A stretch of 64,000 nt of DNA from Aphanomyces cochlioides (taxonomy: Eukaryota > Oomycota > Saprolegniomycetes > Saprolegniales > Verrucalvaceae): assembly GCA_019828595.1 (NCBI GenBank), contig JAHQRK010000024.1:1054001-1118000 (forward strand). Direction: 5' to 3'. Position 1 is the stretch's first letter. Each line of letters opens with the position of its first letter. Below are positions 29,371-39,745 of this stretch, piece after piece. The notes beneath the pieces are model-generated. The model was not told the origin of the DNA, did not search any database, and was given only the letters and a program-made list of their open reading frames with translations. A program made the translations under genes and the position numbers.

Positions 29371-29662
29371 CATTCCTACTCTGCAAAAATGTGGAACTTC
29401 CTCAAACGTGCAGAGTAGGAATGTGTGTGCGACATACGATAGCCATAGCCATATTCCATGATGTGACCGCCGACGCTTGACACTCGAAAAGTCACTCATG
29501 GAATTGAGAAGGAATGCGATCAAAGCTGCCAAGTGTTTGCTCCAAGTCATGCAGAGCATGGAACACACCACAGTGAGAACTAATGTGAAAGTCACCATCA
29601 CTCCTACTCTGCAAAAATGTGGAACTTCCTCAAACGTGCAGAGTAGGAATGTGTGTGCGACA
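29371..29662. repeat. 228-bp repeat, one full unit plus partial, unit 3
   Basis: Same arrangement as 19415-19706. Confidence 0.85.
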
Positions 29663-29738
29663 TTCCCAACTGGACTTGTGTCCCTCGACAAAGGCGCGTT
29701 GGTCAGGATGGGCCGGGTTGACGATCTTGGCAATGACA

Positions 29739-29951
29739 TCATAGACAGCCGCGGTTCCCGCGATGTGTAGACAAACCAGTGTCGCTTTGAGTGGTGGTGG
29801 TTGTGTGCCTGACAAGGTCCAAGGGGGACGAAGGATCGTCGATGGGGAGTGGCTCGTGGAAGCCGACGGCGCGCATGGTGTGGGGGATAGCTGAAGACAT
29901 GGTGTGTTGCTGACTTGGACTGCGGTCGGCGTCCCCTTCATGTTGGACCAA
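29739..29951 (-). pseudogene. Alcohol dehydrogenase N-terminal fragment, unit 3
   Basis: Third identical copy of the short N-terminal remnant. Confidence 0.45.
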
Positions 29952-30341
29952 CGCAAGTTTTCGCTGTGAAAGTCACCATCACTCCTACTCTGCAAAAATT
30001 CGTGCAGAGTTCAAGTTCCGGAACTGCAGCGTGACATACGATAGCCATACGAGAGGGCTCCATGGTGTGACACTCTGATACCGCCGACGCAGTCCGCTTG
30101 ACACTCAAAAGTCACTCGTCGAACTTCCACAAACGTGCAGAGATATGAGATCAATTGCGTCTGTGTGTATTGGAGTGTGTTTATATCTATCTCTACACAG
30201 GGAGTTCACTCCATTGTGTGTCGCCATTCATGCCTCATGGAGCGCACTGGCCATACCTTCGCTCGGACAAACCCACGTACAACAACCGTCTGTAAACGCC
30301 CCTCCGGTTCGTTTCCGCACTTGATTCCGCAACGTGCGTGT

Positions 30342-30499
30342 CAGTGTGAGCAGCACACACTGGAAACCATGGGCACAACCAGCATCATGACCGACGCTGT
30401 TGCATACTGGCGCTCTATGCCCACATCTTCGTGTGTCCCGAGGTACCGCAGGAGGCACAGGACAACGAACACAGGAAGTGGTGAGAGAACTGGACCGTT
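30342..30499 (-). pseudogene. Membrane-protein fragment, unit 3, truncated at a junction
   Basis: Only the distal part of the membrane-protein fragment remains. The unit breaks at 30499 (..GGACCGTTG) and continues directly with the inverted-repeat arm (GGAGAGTCGC..) that starts with sacsin-like sequence. Confidence 0.5.
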
Positions 30500-32575
30500 G
30501 GGAGAGTCGCATAATTGAGTGTCGTGCCAAGCAACAATTAGAATTCTACGAGGAGGACAACTTTGACTCTGCCGAAAAGATCAATGATGGCAACGAATTA
30601 GTTGAAGTTACCTATCCAGAAGATATAAATATGTACACTACTAGATCATCGATATTTGAAAACAACTCGGACAATGATACGATATTTCCCATATTGATAA
30701 AGATTCAAGCCCCACTTCTTGAATTAGCCTATTTTTCCACGCTGAAGCCATGGTTATTCTGTTGAAGAGACCCACATTGGTATGTTAGGATGCATTGACA
30801 AGTGTTTGGATTGCGTGAAATGGGTATTATTGAAAAAGTGATATGGTACAGTTTTTTCAGGACGAGGGGCATGACGGTATTTACCCATATTTCCGCGATT
30901 ACTGACACATATGTTTGAGCGAAAGCACTTACTACATATTTGGCGATGATATTGCTTCCCTTCCTAGTTTTTTATCCGACAGTGTCGTATTTTATTCGAG
31001 TGGATGCTCCAATTCTCGTGTCATTCTACGAAGAGTTAAATGTGGAAGTGTCGAGTGAGGCCCAGTTGATAATGCAATTCGTAATCCCACAGTTTCAGAG
31101 TGCGACGTTCCACCGAGAGACATGAAATTCTACAAATGATCAAAAGAAAGTGGTCCACAGTGCATGACAAGGTGGAATTAATTTCCTTTTTAAAGCAAAC
31201 ACCGCTATTTTCTTGCGCACATGGTGGCTACATTTGTGCAAACATGTTCATGGATCCTCGAAAATTCTCTTTTGTGTGTCATATTTGCGAGGTCACCCGA
31301 GTACTTCCCCAACCACCTATAATTGGCTTGAAATATTGACAAGTATTGGTATGCCAACCGATGTTTCTATGGAAACGTTCCTATTGTGTGCAAAATCATG
31401 TTTCGAAAATCACTTCACCTCTATCACCAAAGAATGAGGAAGTTGTGATGCTACTGAACGAGTACTTCATTTCGCATGTCGAGCAATTTGAAAAATCGAG
31501 TGTTTTGTCCAAAATACTATTCCATTCGTGCCTGCAACACAGTACATCTTAACTCAGCGGCAGAACAGTCTTGTTTGGTATTCACATGGTGCAGTACCAG
31601 CTGATCAACTTCTGGTACGTCTTGAAAAACCGATATTACAATCCTACGCTGTGCTTCCTCGCATATTGTGGAGTCAATTTGATCTGATATCTCCGCCAAC
31701 TGTGACTGATGTAATGCAGCATATTGTAACGATTGCTTGCCATGCCAATGTCGTTGAGAATTGGATGTTTTCAGTCGCGAAAACGGATATGTTTCTCGAT
31801 ATTCTTGATTTTCTTTACAGTCATTGGAGTGAGCTCAACGAGAGTACAGTGGCTCTACTGAGGGATATGATATTTTTCCAGTTGATGCCAGTCTTGTTAA
31901 AGCAAATCGTCCATACTTTCGACTGAAAGATAATTTGGCCCCGTTTTTGTTCGAGGTACCTCGAGTACTTGGAGCCTACGATGAATTATTCCGACGTCTT
32001 GGAACCAAAGATGCATTTCATTCCCAGGATTATGCGAATCTGCCGAGGGAACTCCAGACAGAATGTCCTTTCCTTGACGTAAATGAAATCAGTAGTGAAA
32101 GTACTCAAACTTTTGGATGCGTCCAATCCATACATAGCTATTCCAACATCCGACAATAAACTGTCCAGTCTTGAAGCCTGCGATGATGCTCATTGGATCA
32201 TGGACGAGATTGACTCACAGCGAATTGAAGTCGCTCATCCGAGTCTCAGTGGACCACTTTGTCTTCGATCGCAAATTCCAAAGCTGAGCACTGTTGTTCG
32301 CGAAGTGTTGGCCCCAGGTTTTGTTGATGAAATCTAGATGCCACAAAACTAACACAAAGACTCCGGGAGAAACTATCGACGCATCACTTTGGAGTACATT
32401 CACAATCCGGTGTGTTCGCGATATCCCTACTCGCTTTTTTCTTTCTAATGGCATTGGTAATACGAAAAGTGGAACTCAATCCCGTCTTTTCTACGTCGAT
32501 TCAGAGGCTAATGTGTTCTCCAAGAGATTCCAGTTCGCTCGTCCAAGCAGTGATTTTGGGTGTTCAGCATAAAAT
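30500..32575 (+). pseudogene. Sacsin-like gene fragment (plus strand copy)
   Basis: Fragments in several frames match the repeat module of sacsin-type giant chaperone-like proteins: a FYEELNVEVSSEAQLIMQFV segment with DKVELISFLKQTPLFSCAHG (30940-31340), FLFEVPRVLGAYDELFRRLG (about 31935), WIMDEIDSQRIEVAHPSLSG (about 32200) and a following CVRDIPTRFFLSNG block. The 2-bp loss at 31105 breaks a frame that is open in the other arm, and further frame changes exist. Truncated at both ends, so a pseudogene. Confidence 0.6.
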
Positions 32576-32780
32576 GAGACGACGTATCAACGCCTCTGTA
32601 CCACTACTTGCCTTGCTCGAAGCGCACATGTGCGGTCGCAAGCGCAATGGCGAGAGCAAGAAGTGTGCTGGCTCTTGGCAAGCAGAACGACGAAATTCCT
32701 GCTTATATTATGCTACAAGGAATCTACTACTACACATACACTTTCGTGTCACGCACCGCTTGCCGTGGATCGTTGTACCA

Positions 32781-34214
32781 TTATGGCTGGCCTTGGGCGT
32801 CTTGGGGTTTAACTATCGATGACAACAGCGCTTGGTACTCCGAATCTTTGACCCGGAGTTGCAGCCGAGACATTTCGTGCTGGTGTTCTAGCTGCTGCTT
32901 GGAAGCTGCAAGCTGTTCTGCCATCACTTGCCTGTTGGCGGCATCGAGCATGTGCTGGAGTTCCGCAATGCGCCGCTCATACATGAGGCTATCCTCGAGC
33001 ATCTTCCTCTCAATGTCTTTGACTTTTTTATCAGAGATGAGTGAATTCTCGGTGAGGCTGCCATTGTATTTGTTGGCAACTTTGCGCATGTACCCACGGA
33101 TAGTATTGCGGCCATCACGATCGAGTAGGAGCAACTCTTTTGATTTGCCCGACTTGTACCGCAATTCATCGGTAATCATACCGTTGAATTCCGTCTCGGC
33201 TTTGCTAAGAAGATTAGCAGGCACCAGGACAAGTGTATCGAGCTCGCATTTGTCTCCAAAGGCGGACGCATGATCGTAAAAACGCTCCTTAATGCTGCCA
33301 GTGCGGCCAAACTTAAATACTCGCTTGCTGTCTTGGTGCTGGCCTGTGTCGACGAGGTAGATGCATGCGATATTGGTCGGAATTAGCGTCATGAAACCTT
33401 GGATAAATGCTTTGTCAACACGGCACAGTTGTTTCACCATGGCTTTCTTGTCTTCGACTGTGCCGAATGCCATCGCAAACACGTGTTCATAGATCCACGA
33501 ACGAAATTGATCGGCGACCTGCGACCGCGTTGAGCGCAGTGCATGCATGAGCCCTAGAAATGTTAAAAAAGGTGTGCGTTTAGGACTGAAATTTGGGTCT
33601 TCAAGTGAGCTCTGCATGTTCGATGAAGCTTCGTACTCGGGAAGAGTGAAAAGCTTGTAATCGGTCAACAATTTGTACTTGCAGCGGACGTCCTGGAGCG
33701 TGCGGACGAAATTGTCGCATCCAAAGACCCTACCAACATCCTTGGCTTTGAAAAGGATATCTTGTAGTGTCCGCTTGCCACGCATTTCAACATTGTAGGT
33801 CTTCCCGTCTCCGTCGACAAAGAACTTGAGATCGGCGTCCTCGATGATGGGCGGCGCGGTTGGGAGCAACGATTCAGTTGCGCACGCAAGGATTGCGCGC
33901 ACATCGCTGGTCATTTGTGCGACTCGCAGGTCGGTTTTGGGGCTATAGTCGTCCTTAGGACTGAGTATACCCTTCCTTGCGTCCTTCTTCGCAACAACCA
34001 CGACCGGGAGCTTGGCGTCGGCTATAAAGCGCTTGACCGAGCGCTTGTAGTTAATACTCAAGAAGGATCCAATCGAGGAGCTCTTGAAGAGCTTGTCGAC
34101 GTCGACGAAATGCTCGCCGTCAAGCACGAGCTCAAACGAGTCGTCGTCCGATGCGACTTTCACGCGCTTGGGCAGCTTGTTGGAACCGGCGCCAGTGCCG
34201 CGCTTGGGAGGCAT
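32781..34214 (-). CDS. Bro-N/MSV199-like protein with T5orf172-like domain and coiled coil (left copy)
   Basis: 477 residues from the ATG at 34214 (an upstream TTG frame extends it but is unlikely to be used). The basic N-terminus (PKRGTGAGSNKLPKRVKV) may be a nuclear signal. Around residues 150-260 there is a Bro-N-type domain: ILFKAKDVGRVFGCDNFV, then a GLMHALRSTRSQVADQFRSW helix pair. A T5orf172/GIY-YIG-like strand-helix unit follows (CIYLVDTG..VFKFGRTGSIKERFYDHAS..AETEF, about 295-365), then a ~90-residue coiled coil rich in Glu, Gln and Arg. This combination is typical of large DNA viruses and their relatives. Identical to the copy at 39923-41356. Confidence 0.7.
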   Translation of the reverse strand: MPPKRGTGAGSNKLPKRVKVASDDDSFELVLDGEHFVDVDKLFKSSSIGSFLSINYKRSVKRFIADAKLPVVVVAKKDARKGILSPKDDYSPKTDLRVAQMTSDVRAILACATESLLPTAPPIIEDADLKFFVDGDGKTYNVEMRGKRTLQDILFKAKDVGRVFGCDNFVRTLQDVRCKYKLLTDYKLFTLPEYEASSNMQSSLEDPNFSPKRTPFLTFLGLMHALRSTRSQVADQFRSWIYEHVFAMAFGTVEDKKAMVKQLCRVDKAFIQGFMTLIPTNIACIYLVDTGQHQDSKRVFKFGRTGSIKERFYDHASAFGDKCELDTLVLVPANLLSKAETEFNGMITDELRYKSGKSKELLLLDRDGRNTIRGYMRKVANKYNGSLTENSLISDKKVKDIERKMLEDSLMYERRIAELQHMLDAANRQVMAEQLAASKQQLEHQHEMSRLQLRVKDSEYQALLSSIVKPQDAQGQP

Positions 34215-34404
34215 TTCGTCGCGATCTTGCAGCGGTGCGTTTTCTACTGACAATCACTCCACAAGGCAGATTGCTTGGGGTGTTAGTTGAAGCATAAATC
34301 TGTCTGACATGATGCGACGGTTTCATATCACGACACGACCGGAGGCATTCTGAAACCGATTCTCTTTATCGTTTGATTGGATGAAAATACATGCACGATT
34401 TGAT

Positions 34405-34924
34405 ACGGTGGCAAAATCACCAGTAAAAAGCGTCCTTGCCGCTGGAGACTACATCCGAAACTCCTTGGTGCTTTTGACAAAGATCATCGACGTGTTTCCG
34501 ACAACACGCACAACGTCCGACAAGTTATATACTTTGGTGGAAGCGTTGATGAAGAATGAACGCAAGTACTTGAAGCTCATGACTACGTGTTATTCCGCAT
34601 TACAGTGTACTCGTACGCCGCATGAACTCATTCGAAGAAAAACCGACCCCAACACCGAGTGAATCCCCCGCAACGACTAGTGTCAAGAGTGAACGTGAAC
34701 GCTCTCGAGATCGAAAAGACGCCAAATCCGAGCGTGTCAAGAAAGAAGAAACTCCTCAACGGGATGTAAAACGCGAACGTGGACGCTCCCGAGACAAGAA
34801 GGAAGCTCCGAAGAAGCAGACGAGGGACCAGCCGCCGAGAGAACGATCTCGAGAAAAATCAGACGGCAATAAGCGCACGAATCCCGTGTTGCAGACTGAA
34901 GCCAATTTGAAGCGTCAGTTTTAA
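34405..34924 (+). pseudogene. THOC2 C-terminal fragment (plus strand)
   Basis: Begins abruptly at ATAC/GGTGGCAAAATC, inside the sequence that is continuous with the upstream THOC2 exon in the tandem units, and runs through DYIRNSLVLLTKIIDVFP to the charged RS/EK tail. The tail ends ..KRTNPVLQTEANLKRQF as in units 2 and 3. Upstream DNA is that of the Bro-N gene. Empty Polinton A target in reverse complement at 34655-34660. Confidence 0.7.
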
Positions 34925-35126
34925 GCTCCGAGAGATTAATATCGCATTACAGCCACCGACAAGGAGCGCATAGCGTTTCGTTGACGTCAAGTTATATTCA
35001 CAATGTGTATGTTGTGTGCCTTCTTTCATCTCATCGTTCAACCCCCCCCCCAAACAAATTTCTTCTCGAAGTTGATCCAGGAGCGGCCACAAAGTAGAAG
35101 AAGCAATCGGAGTGCAAGTGCCATCG

Positions 35127-35507
35127 TCAGTATAATGCGCATGGATGGGAACAATCAACGTGACCACGCCTAGGACACATAGATGTTGTGAGATGATGAA
35201 TGACAAGGAGATGCCTACTTGTAACGAAAGCGCCATCCCAGGTGGTTGCATCCTCTGGTTCAAGCCGAAATTGAACTCCAAGCCGACGGCATGCATCAAT
35301 AACAAGTTGACGCGTACTTCCAAGGAATACATCGTTGTCTGCCGTGTACAGGATTCCTCGGTGAACTGCAAAAAGGTTTGTGATGAGTCCTTCGTAGAGC
35401 ACTGTAGAATCGCCGGGGGATGAGGGAGGATGATGGAGCAAGTCTTCCCCAAACGGTCTTGAGAGCTTGCGTTCCTCAGCTTTGGCTTCAAGAGGCGTGC
35501 GATCCAT
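35127..35507 (-). pseudogene. Class IV aminotransferase fragment (inverted copy)
   Basis: Same fragment as 20732-21112, now on the minus strand. Confidence 0.5.
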
Positions 35508-35607
35508 TACACATACTTGATATGGACAGTAGTTCCCCAGTGAACCCGCGCAGTTTGTCGGGCGCTCGTATTGGCCAGTTTTTTATCTCGCGTCGCTCGT
35601 CTTTGGT

Positions 35608-35853
35608 GTGACCTTTGCCCAGGCCGTGACGTATCCCGTCTTTTCCTTTATGGACCCCACTCCGTCGGTCGCATTCGGCTGTGGCCTGACGGCCAACGGT
35701 CCAGTTCTCTCACCACTTCCTGTGTTCGTTGTCCTGTGCCTCCTGCGGTACCTCGGGACACACGAAGATGTGGGCATAGAGCGCCAGTATGCAACAGCGT
35801 CGGTCATGATGCTGGTTGTGCCCATGGTTTCCAGTGTGTGCTGCTCACACTGA
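35608..35853 (+). pseudogene. Membrane-protein fragment (inverted copy)
   Basis: Same hydrophobic fragment as 20386-20631, on the plus strand. Confidence 0.45.
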
Positions 35854-36243
35854 CACGCACGTTGCGGAATCAAGTGCGGAAACGAACCGGAGGGGCGTTT
35901 ACAGACGGTTGTTGTACGTGGGTTTGTCCGAGCGAAGGTATGGCCAGTGCGCTCCATGAGGCATGAATGGCGACACACAATGGAGTGAACTCCCTGTGTA
36001 GAGATAGATATAAACACACTCCAATACACACAGACGCAATTGATCTCATATCTCTGCACGTTTGTGGAAGTTCGACGAGTGACTTTTCGAGTGTCAAGCG
36101 GACTGCGTCGGCGGTATCAGAGTGTCACACCATGGAGCCCTCTCGTATGGCTATCGTATGTCACGCTGCAGTTCCGGAACTTGAACTCTGCACGAATTTT
36201 TGCAGAGTAGGAGTGATGGTGACTTTCACAGCGAAAACTTGCG

Positions 36244-36456
36244 TTGGTCCAACATGAAGGGGACGCCGACCGCAGTCCAAGTCAGCAACACACCATGTCT
36301 TCAGCTATCCCCCACACCATGCGCGCCGTCGGCTTCCACGAGCCACTCCCCATCGACGATCCTTCGTCCCCCTTGGACCTTGTCAGGCACACAACCACCA
36401 CCACTCAAAGCGACACTGGTTTGTCTACACATCGCGGGAACCGCGGCTGTCTATGA
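36244..36456 (+). pseudogene. Alcohol dehydrogenase N-terminal fragment (inverted copy)
   Basis: Same short remnant as 19783-19995, on the plus strand. Confidence 0.45.
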
Positions 36457-36532
36457 TGTCATTGCCAAGATCGTCAACCCGGCCCATCCTGACCAACGCG
36501 CCTTTGTCGAGGGACACAAGTCCAGTTGGGAA

Positions 36533-37510
36533 TGTCGCACACACATTCCTACTCTGCACGTTTGAGGAAGTTCCACATTTTTGCAGAGTAGGAGTGATGG
36601 TGACTTTCACATTAGTTCTCACTGTGGTGTGTTCCATGCTCTGCATGACTTGGAGCAAACACTTGGCAGCTTTGATCGCATTCCTTCTCAATTCCATGAG
36701 TGACTTTTCGAGTGTCAAGCGTCGGCGGTCACATCATGGAATATGGCTATGGCTATCGTATGTCGCACACACATTCCTACTCTGCACGTTTGAGGAAGTT
36801 CCACATTTTTGCAGAGTAGGAGTGATGGTGACTTTCACATTAGTTCTCACTGTGGTGTGTTCCATGCTCTGCATGACTTGGAGCAAACACTTGGCAGCTT
36901 TGATCGCATTCCTTCTCAATTCCATGAGTGACTTTTCGAGTGTCAAGCGTCGGCGGTCACATCATGGAATATGGCTATGGCTATCGTATGTCGCACACAC
37001 ATTCCTACTCTGCACGTTTGAGGAAGTTCCACATTTTTGCAGAGTAGGAGTGATGGTGACTTTCACATTAGTTCTCACTGTGGTGTGTTCCATGCTCTGC
37101 ATGACTTGGAGCAAACACTTGGCAGCTTTGATCGCATTCCTTCTCAATTCCATGAGTGACTTTTCGAGTGTCAAGCGTCGGCGGTCACATCATGGAATAT
37201 GGCTATGGCTATCGTATGTCGCACACACATTCCTACTCTGCACGTTTGAGGAAGTTCCACATTTTTGCAGAGTAGGAGTGATGGTGACTTTCACATTAGT
37301 TCTCACTGTGGTGTGTTCCATGCTCTGCATGACTTGGAGCAAACACTTGGCAGCTTTGATCGCATTCCTTCTCAATTCCATGAGTGACTTTTCGAGTGTC
37401 AAGCGTCGGCGGTCACATCATGGAATATGGCTATGGCTATCGTATGTCGCACACACATTCCTACTCTGCACGTTTGAGGAAGTTCCACATTTTTGCAGAG
37501 TAGGAATGGT
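36533..37510. repeat. 228-bp minisatellite, four full units plus partial
   Basis: Units start at 36533, 36761, 36989 and 37217, with a partial unit from 37445; spacing is exactly 228 bp and the units look identical. 228 is divisible by three, so a 361-codon frame stays open across the array (36453-37538), but this is a by-product of the repeat. Each unit has the CCTACTCTGC/GCAGAGTAGG hairpin. Confidence 0.95.
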
Positions 37511-37622
37511 GGTCAGTGCCATGAAACCATCACGCTGACAAACAAAAGAAGACATTTTGAACCTCGATGGATTAGGAGTACAAAATCAAGAGACGATCAA
37601 CACCATCTCTTGCGAGAGGAAG

Positions 37623-38906
37623 CATGAGAGAGATGCTTGTACTACTCATAGAATGCCTGCTTCTTCAAACTAGATTTCACTTTCATCGCATGCCATATTG
37701 CATTGGAGACGACATTCTTCTGTTGGCGAACTATTCATGGTGTAACGAGATTAGAGACACGAGAGTTCTGGCAAAGCGAGTCCATAGAGTCCTCCCCTGC
37801 AGAAGATTCCATCGGTCTTGAAGACTCTAAATGAGTGGCTTTGAGCTGGTCTAACTTGAACATGATAGGGCACCGTAAGGTTCCTGTAGCGCCACAAGGT
37901 GGCGAGTCTTGCTACCTGTGATACATTGTTCGGGACAGCAATGGAGGGTATCAAAGGGCATGGGCGTGGCAACGACTTGGGAACGAAAGTGCGGTGTATT
38001 TGGCGGGCCTATCTAGGCAGTAGTTCGATAGGGACGACCACGTTCGCAGCAAACCTGACAGCCGCAGTTTCGAGATTTCAAGGTTCCAACAGCGTACCGC
38101 ATGACCCAGAACACCGGCACGGCGCCGTCAGAGCAATATTACCAGTCTCAAGACGATAATGCAACTCGACCGTGGGGATCGCGCCTCCTCGACAACGATA
38201 CCCTTGCTGCTCTTCCCCAGTGAACCCGCACAGTTTATCGTATTGGCCAGTCTTTTGTCTCGCGTCGCTCGTCTTTGGTGTGACCTTTGCCCAGGCCGCG
38301 ACGTATCCCGTCTTTTCCTTTATGGACCCCAGTCCGTCGGTCGCATTCGGCTGAAGCGTGTCCAACGCTAACGACACCGTCTGACTAAAGTGAGATTGGC
38401 CAGAGGCACGTGTGTTCTCAGGGAGTGTACGGCCCTCAACGATTATTCCGTAGCCGTGCCGAGTGTATATCGAAAACTATACGGTATTGTTTATAGTTTT
38501 AACTTTAAGCTGGCTAATCTAACTCACTTCTCATCTTCCTCATACTGTCCTCACAGCTGAGATTCTAGGCGTTTGAGAAGCCAAACGAGAAGTGCAGGCA
38601 ACCAACGAGGCCAAACAACGTGCCGAGCGGAATGTCGTTCGTCCCCCCTTGAATCTCCCCTCAGTTCACCACAGATGCAACTATGATTGACCCAGCAGAG
38701 AAAGTCAAGCTCGTCGCAAAGCATTCGTTCTCACAAAGAACGAAAGTCCACACTCCCACCCCCGACAATGGCGACCCACTCGATCGTACAGCATCATCGC
38801 GCTTTTAAAAGACTATAGTACAAAAAACTACTACCGTCAATAGCGTCCACTGTCGCGGCGGTCCCTAATAAAAATATATCAAACCCATCGTTACAATGTC
38901 CTTGTC
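37623..38906. other. Spacer without identified gene
   Basis: Between the inverted unit copy and the THOC2 3' end. Contains a diverged copy of the first part of the membrane-protein fragment at 38225-38365 (plus strand; SLVFGVTFAQAATYPVFSF) and short open stretches such as IDPAEKVKLVAKHSFS (about 38685-38735) that I cannot assign. No RNA gene recognised. Confidence 0.5.
38225..38365 (+). pseudogene. Diverged membrane-protein fragment
   Basis: Similar to the first hydrophobic segment of 35608-35853 but with Val/Ala and Thr/Ser changes and with different flanks, so an older paralogue rather than part of the recent duplication. Confidence 0.4.
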
Positions 38907-39745
38907 TTACCGCATGCGCTCTTGACGGTCTCGTGGTCCATTGCTTCTTCCATCCCCTCTTCCATCTCCATTATTTCGGGAGTTCATATATCGAGCCTCT
39001 ACGTTCACCTCGAGCTTCTCGTTGATCGCGCGATGTTTCCTTGGTTCTCCTCGAGGTTCGACACTTGAATCTCCCCTCGGTTCACCACGTTCACTTCGTT
39101 GTCTCTGGTCTTGTCGCTTCTTCTGTTCCTCATGGATTCTTCGCTCGCTCTTCTCGGCAATCTCGTTAGTAGCGGTGATTTTGCGATGCTTGGATGAGTT
39201 GTCATTCTCAGGATCTCGCTCACGCTTCTTGTTTTGTTCGCGCTGCAACGCGGGAATCGTGCGCTTATTGCCGTCTGATTTTTCTCGAGATCGTTCTCTC
39301 GGCGGCTGGTCCCTCGTCTGCTTCTTCGGAGCTTCCTTCTTGTCTCGGGAGCGTCCACGTTCGCGTTTTACATCCCGTTGAGGAGTTTCTTCTTTCTTGA
39401 CACGCTCGGATTTGGCGTCTTTTCGATCTCGAGAGCGTTCACGTTCACTCTTGACACTAGTCGTTGCGGGGGATTCACTCGGTGTTGGGGTCGGTTTTTC
39501 TTCGAATGAGTTCATGCGGCGTACGAGTACACTGTAATGCGGAATAACACGTAGTCATGAGCTTCAAGTACTTGCGTTCATTCTTCATCAACGCTTCCAC
39601 CAAAGTATATAACTTGTCGGACGTTGTGCGTGTTGTCGGAAACACGTCGATGATCTTTGTCAAAAGCACCAAGGAGTTTCGGATGTAGTCTCCAGCGGCA
39701 AGGACGCTTTTTACTGGTGATTTTGCCACCGTATCAAATCGTGCA
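38907..39745 (-). pseudogene. THOC2 C-terminal region with its original 3' end
   Basis: From the DYIRNSLVLLTK block into the charged tail, which here continues past KRTIPALQREQ for another ~120 residues (REQNKKRERDPENDNSSKHR, then RSEREP/RGEPRK-type repeats and a Gly/Arg end ..GRGDGRSNGPRDRQERMR) to a stop at 38907. This is the only copy in the window with what looks like the true end of the gene. The upstream side joins the Bro-N gene region at about 39735, so the rest of THOC2 is missing here. Empty Polinton target at 39477-39482. Confidence 0.7.

Larger units (their letters stand above)
16567..30499. repeat. Tandem array of ~5-kb host units (three copies)
   Basis: Homologous points repeat at 16801, 21810 and 26762, giving periods of 5009 and 4952 bp. 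The units are almost identical. Unit 1 has 2 extra bases at 19098 (GTCACCATG versus GTCCATG) and 3 extra bases near 18600. Unit 3 begins after a ~52-bp deletion at 26258. Units 2 and 3 share the shorter forms, so they are closest relatives. The third unit stops abruptly at 30499 within the membrane-protein fragment, where a sacsin fragment begins. Confidence 0.93.
30500..34895. repeat. Left arm of a ~4.4-kb inverted repeat
   Basis: Reverse complement of 39242-43639. Paired coordinates add up to 74139 at the outer end and 74137 after a 2-bp difference at about 31105 (GCGACGTTCC here, GCGACCGGTTCC in the other arm). Contains a sacsin-like fragment, a complete Bro-N-type gene and a THOC2 tail. 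The arms diverge just after GTGTTGCAG at 34895. Confidence 0.92.
34896..37622 (-). repeat. Inverted copy of part of the tandem unit
   Basis: Continues the THOC2 tail and reproduces, in reverse orientation, the segment 19310-21350 of unit 1: aminotransferase fragment, membrane-protein fragment, alcohol dehydrogenase fragment, 228-bp repeats and the first bases of the THOC2 pseudogene. It carries the ~52-bp segment that unit 3 has lost and three extra bases in the aminotransferase region. It ends at 37622 (..GAGAGGAAGC). Confidence 0.88.

Noticed and set aside
32608..33273. 221-codon frame opposite the Bro-N gene
   Set aside because: Ser/Leu/Arg-rich antisense shadow of the coiled-coil coding region.
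36453..37538. 361-codon open frame over the minisatellite
   Set aside because: It is four times the same 76 codons because the repeat period (228) is a multiple of three; the opposite strand gives similar open frames. No family resemblance.
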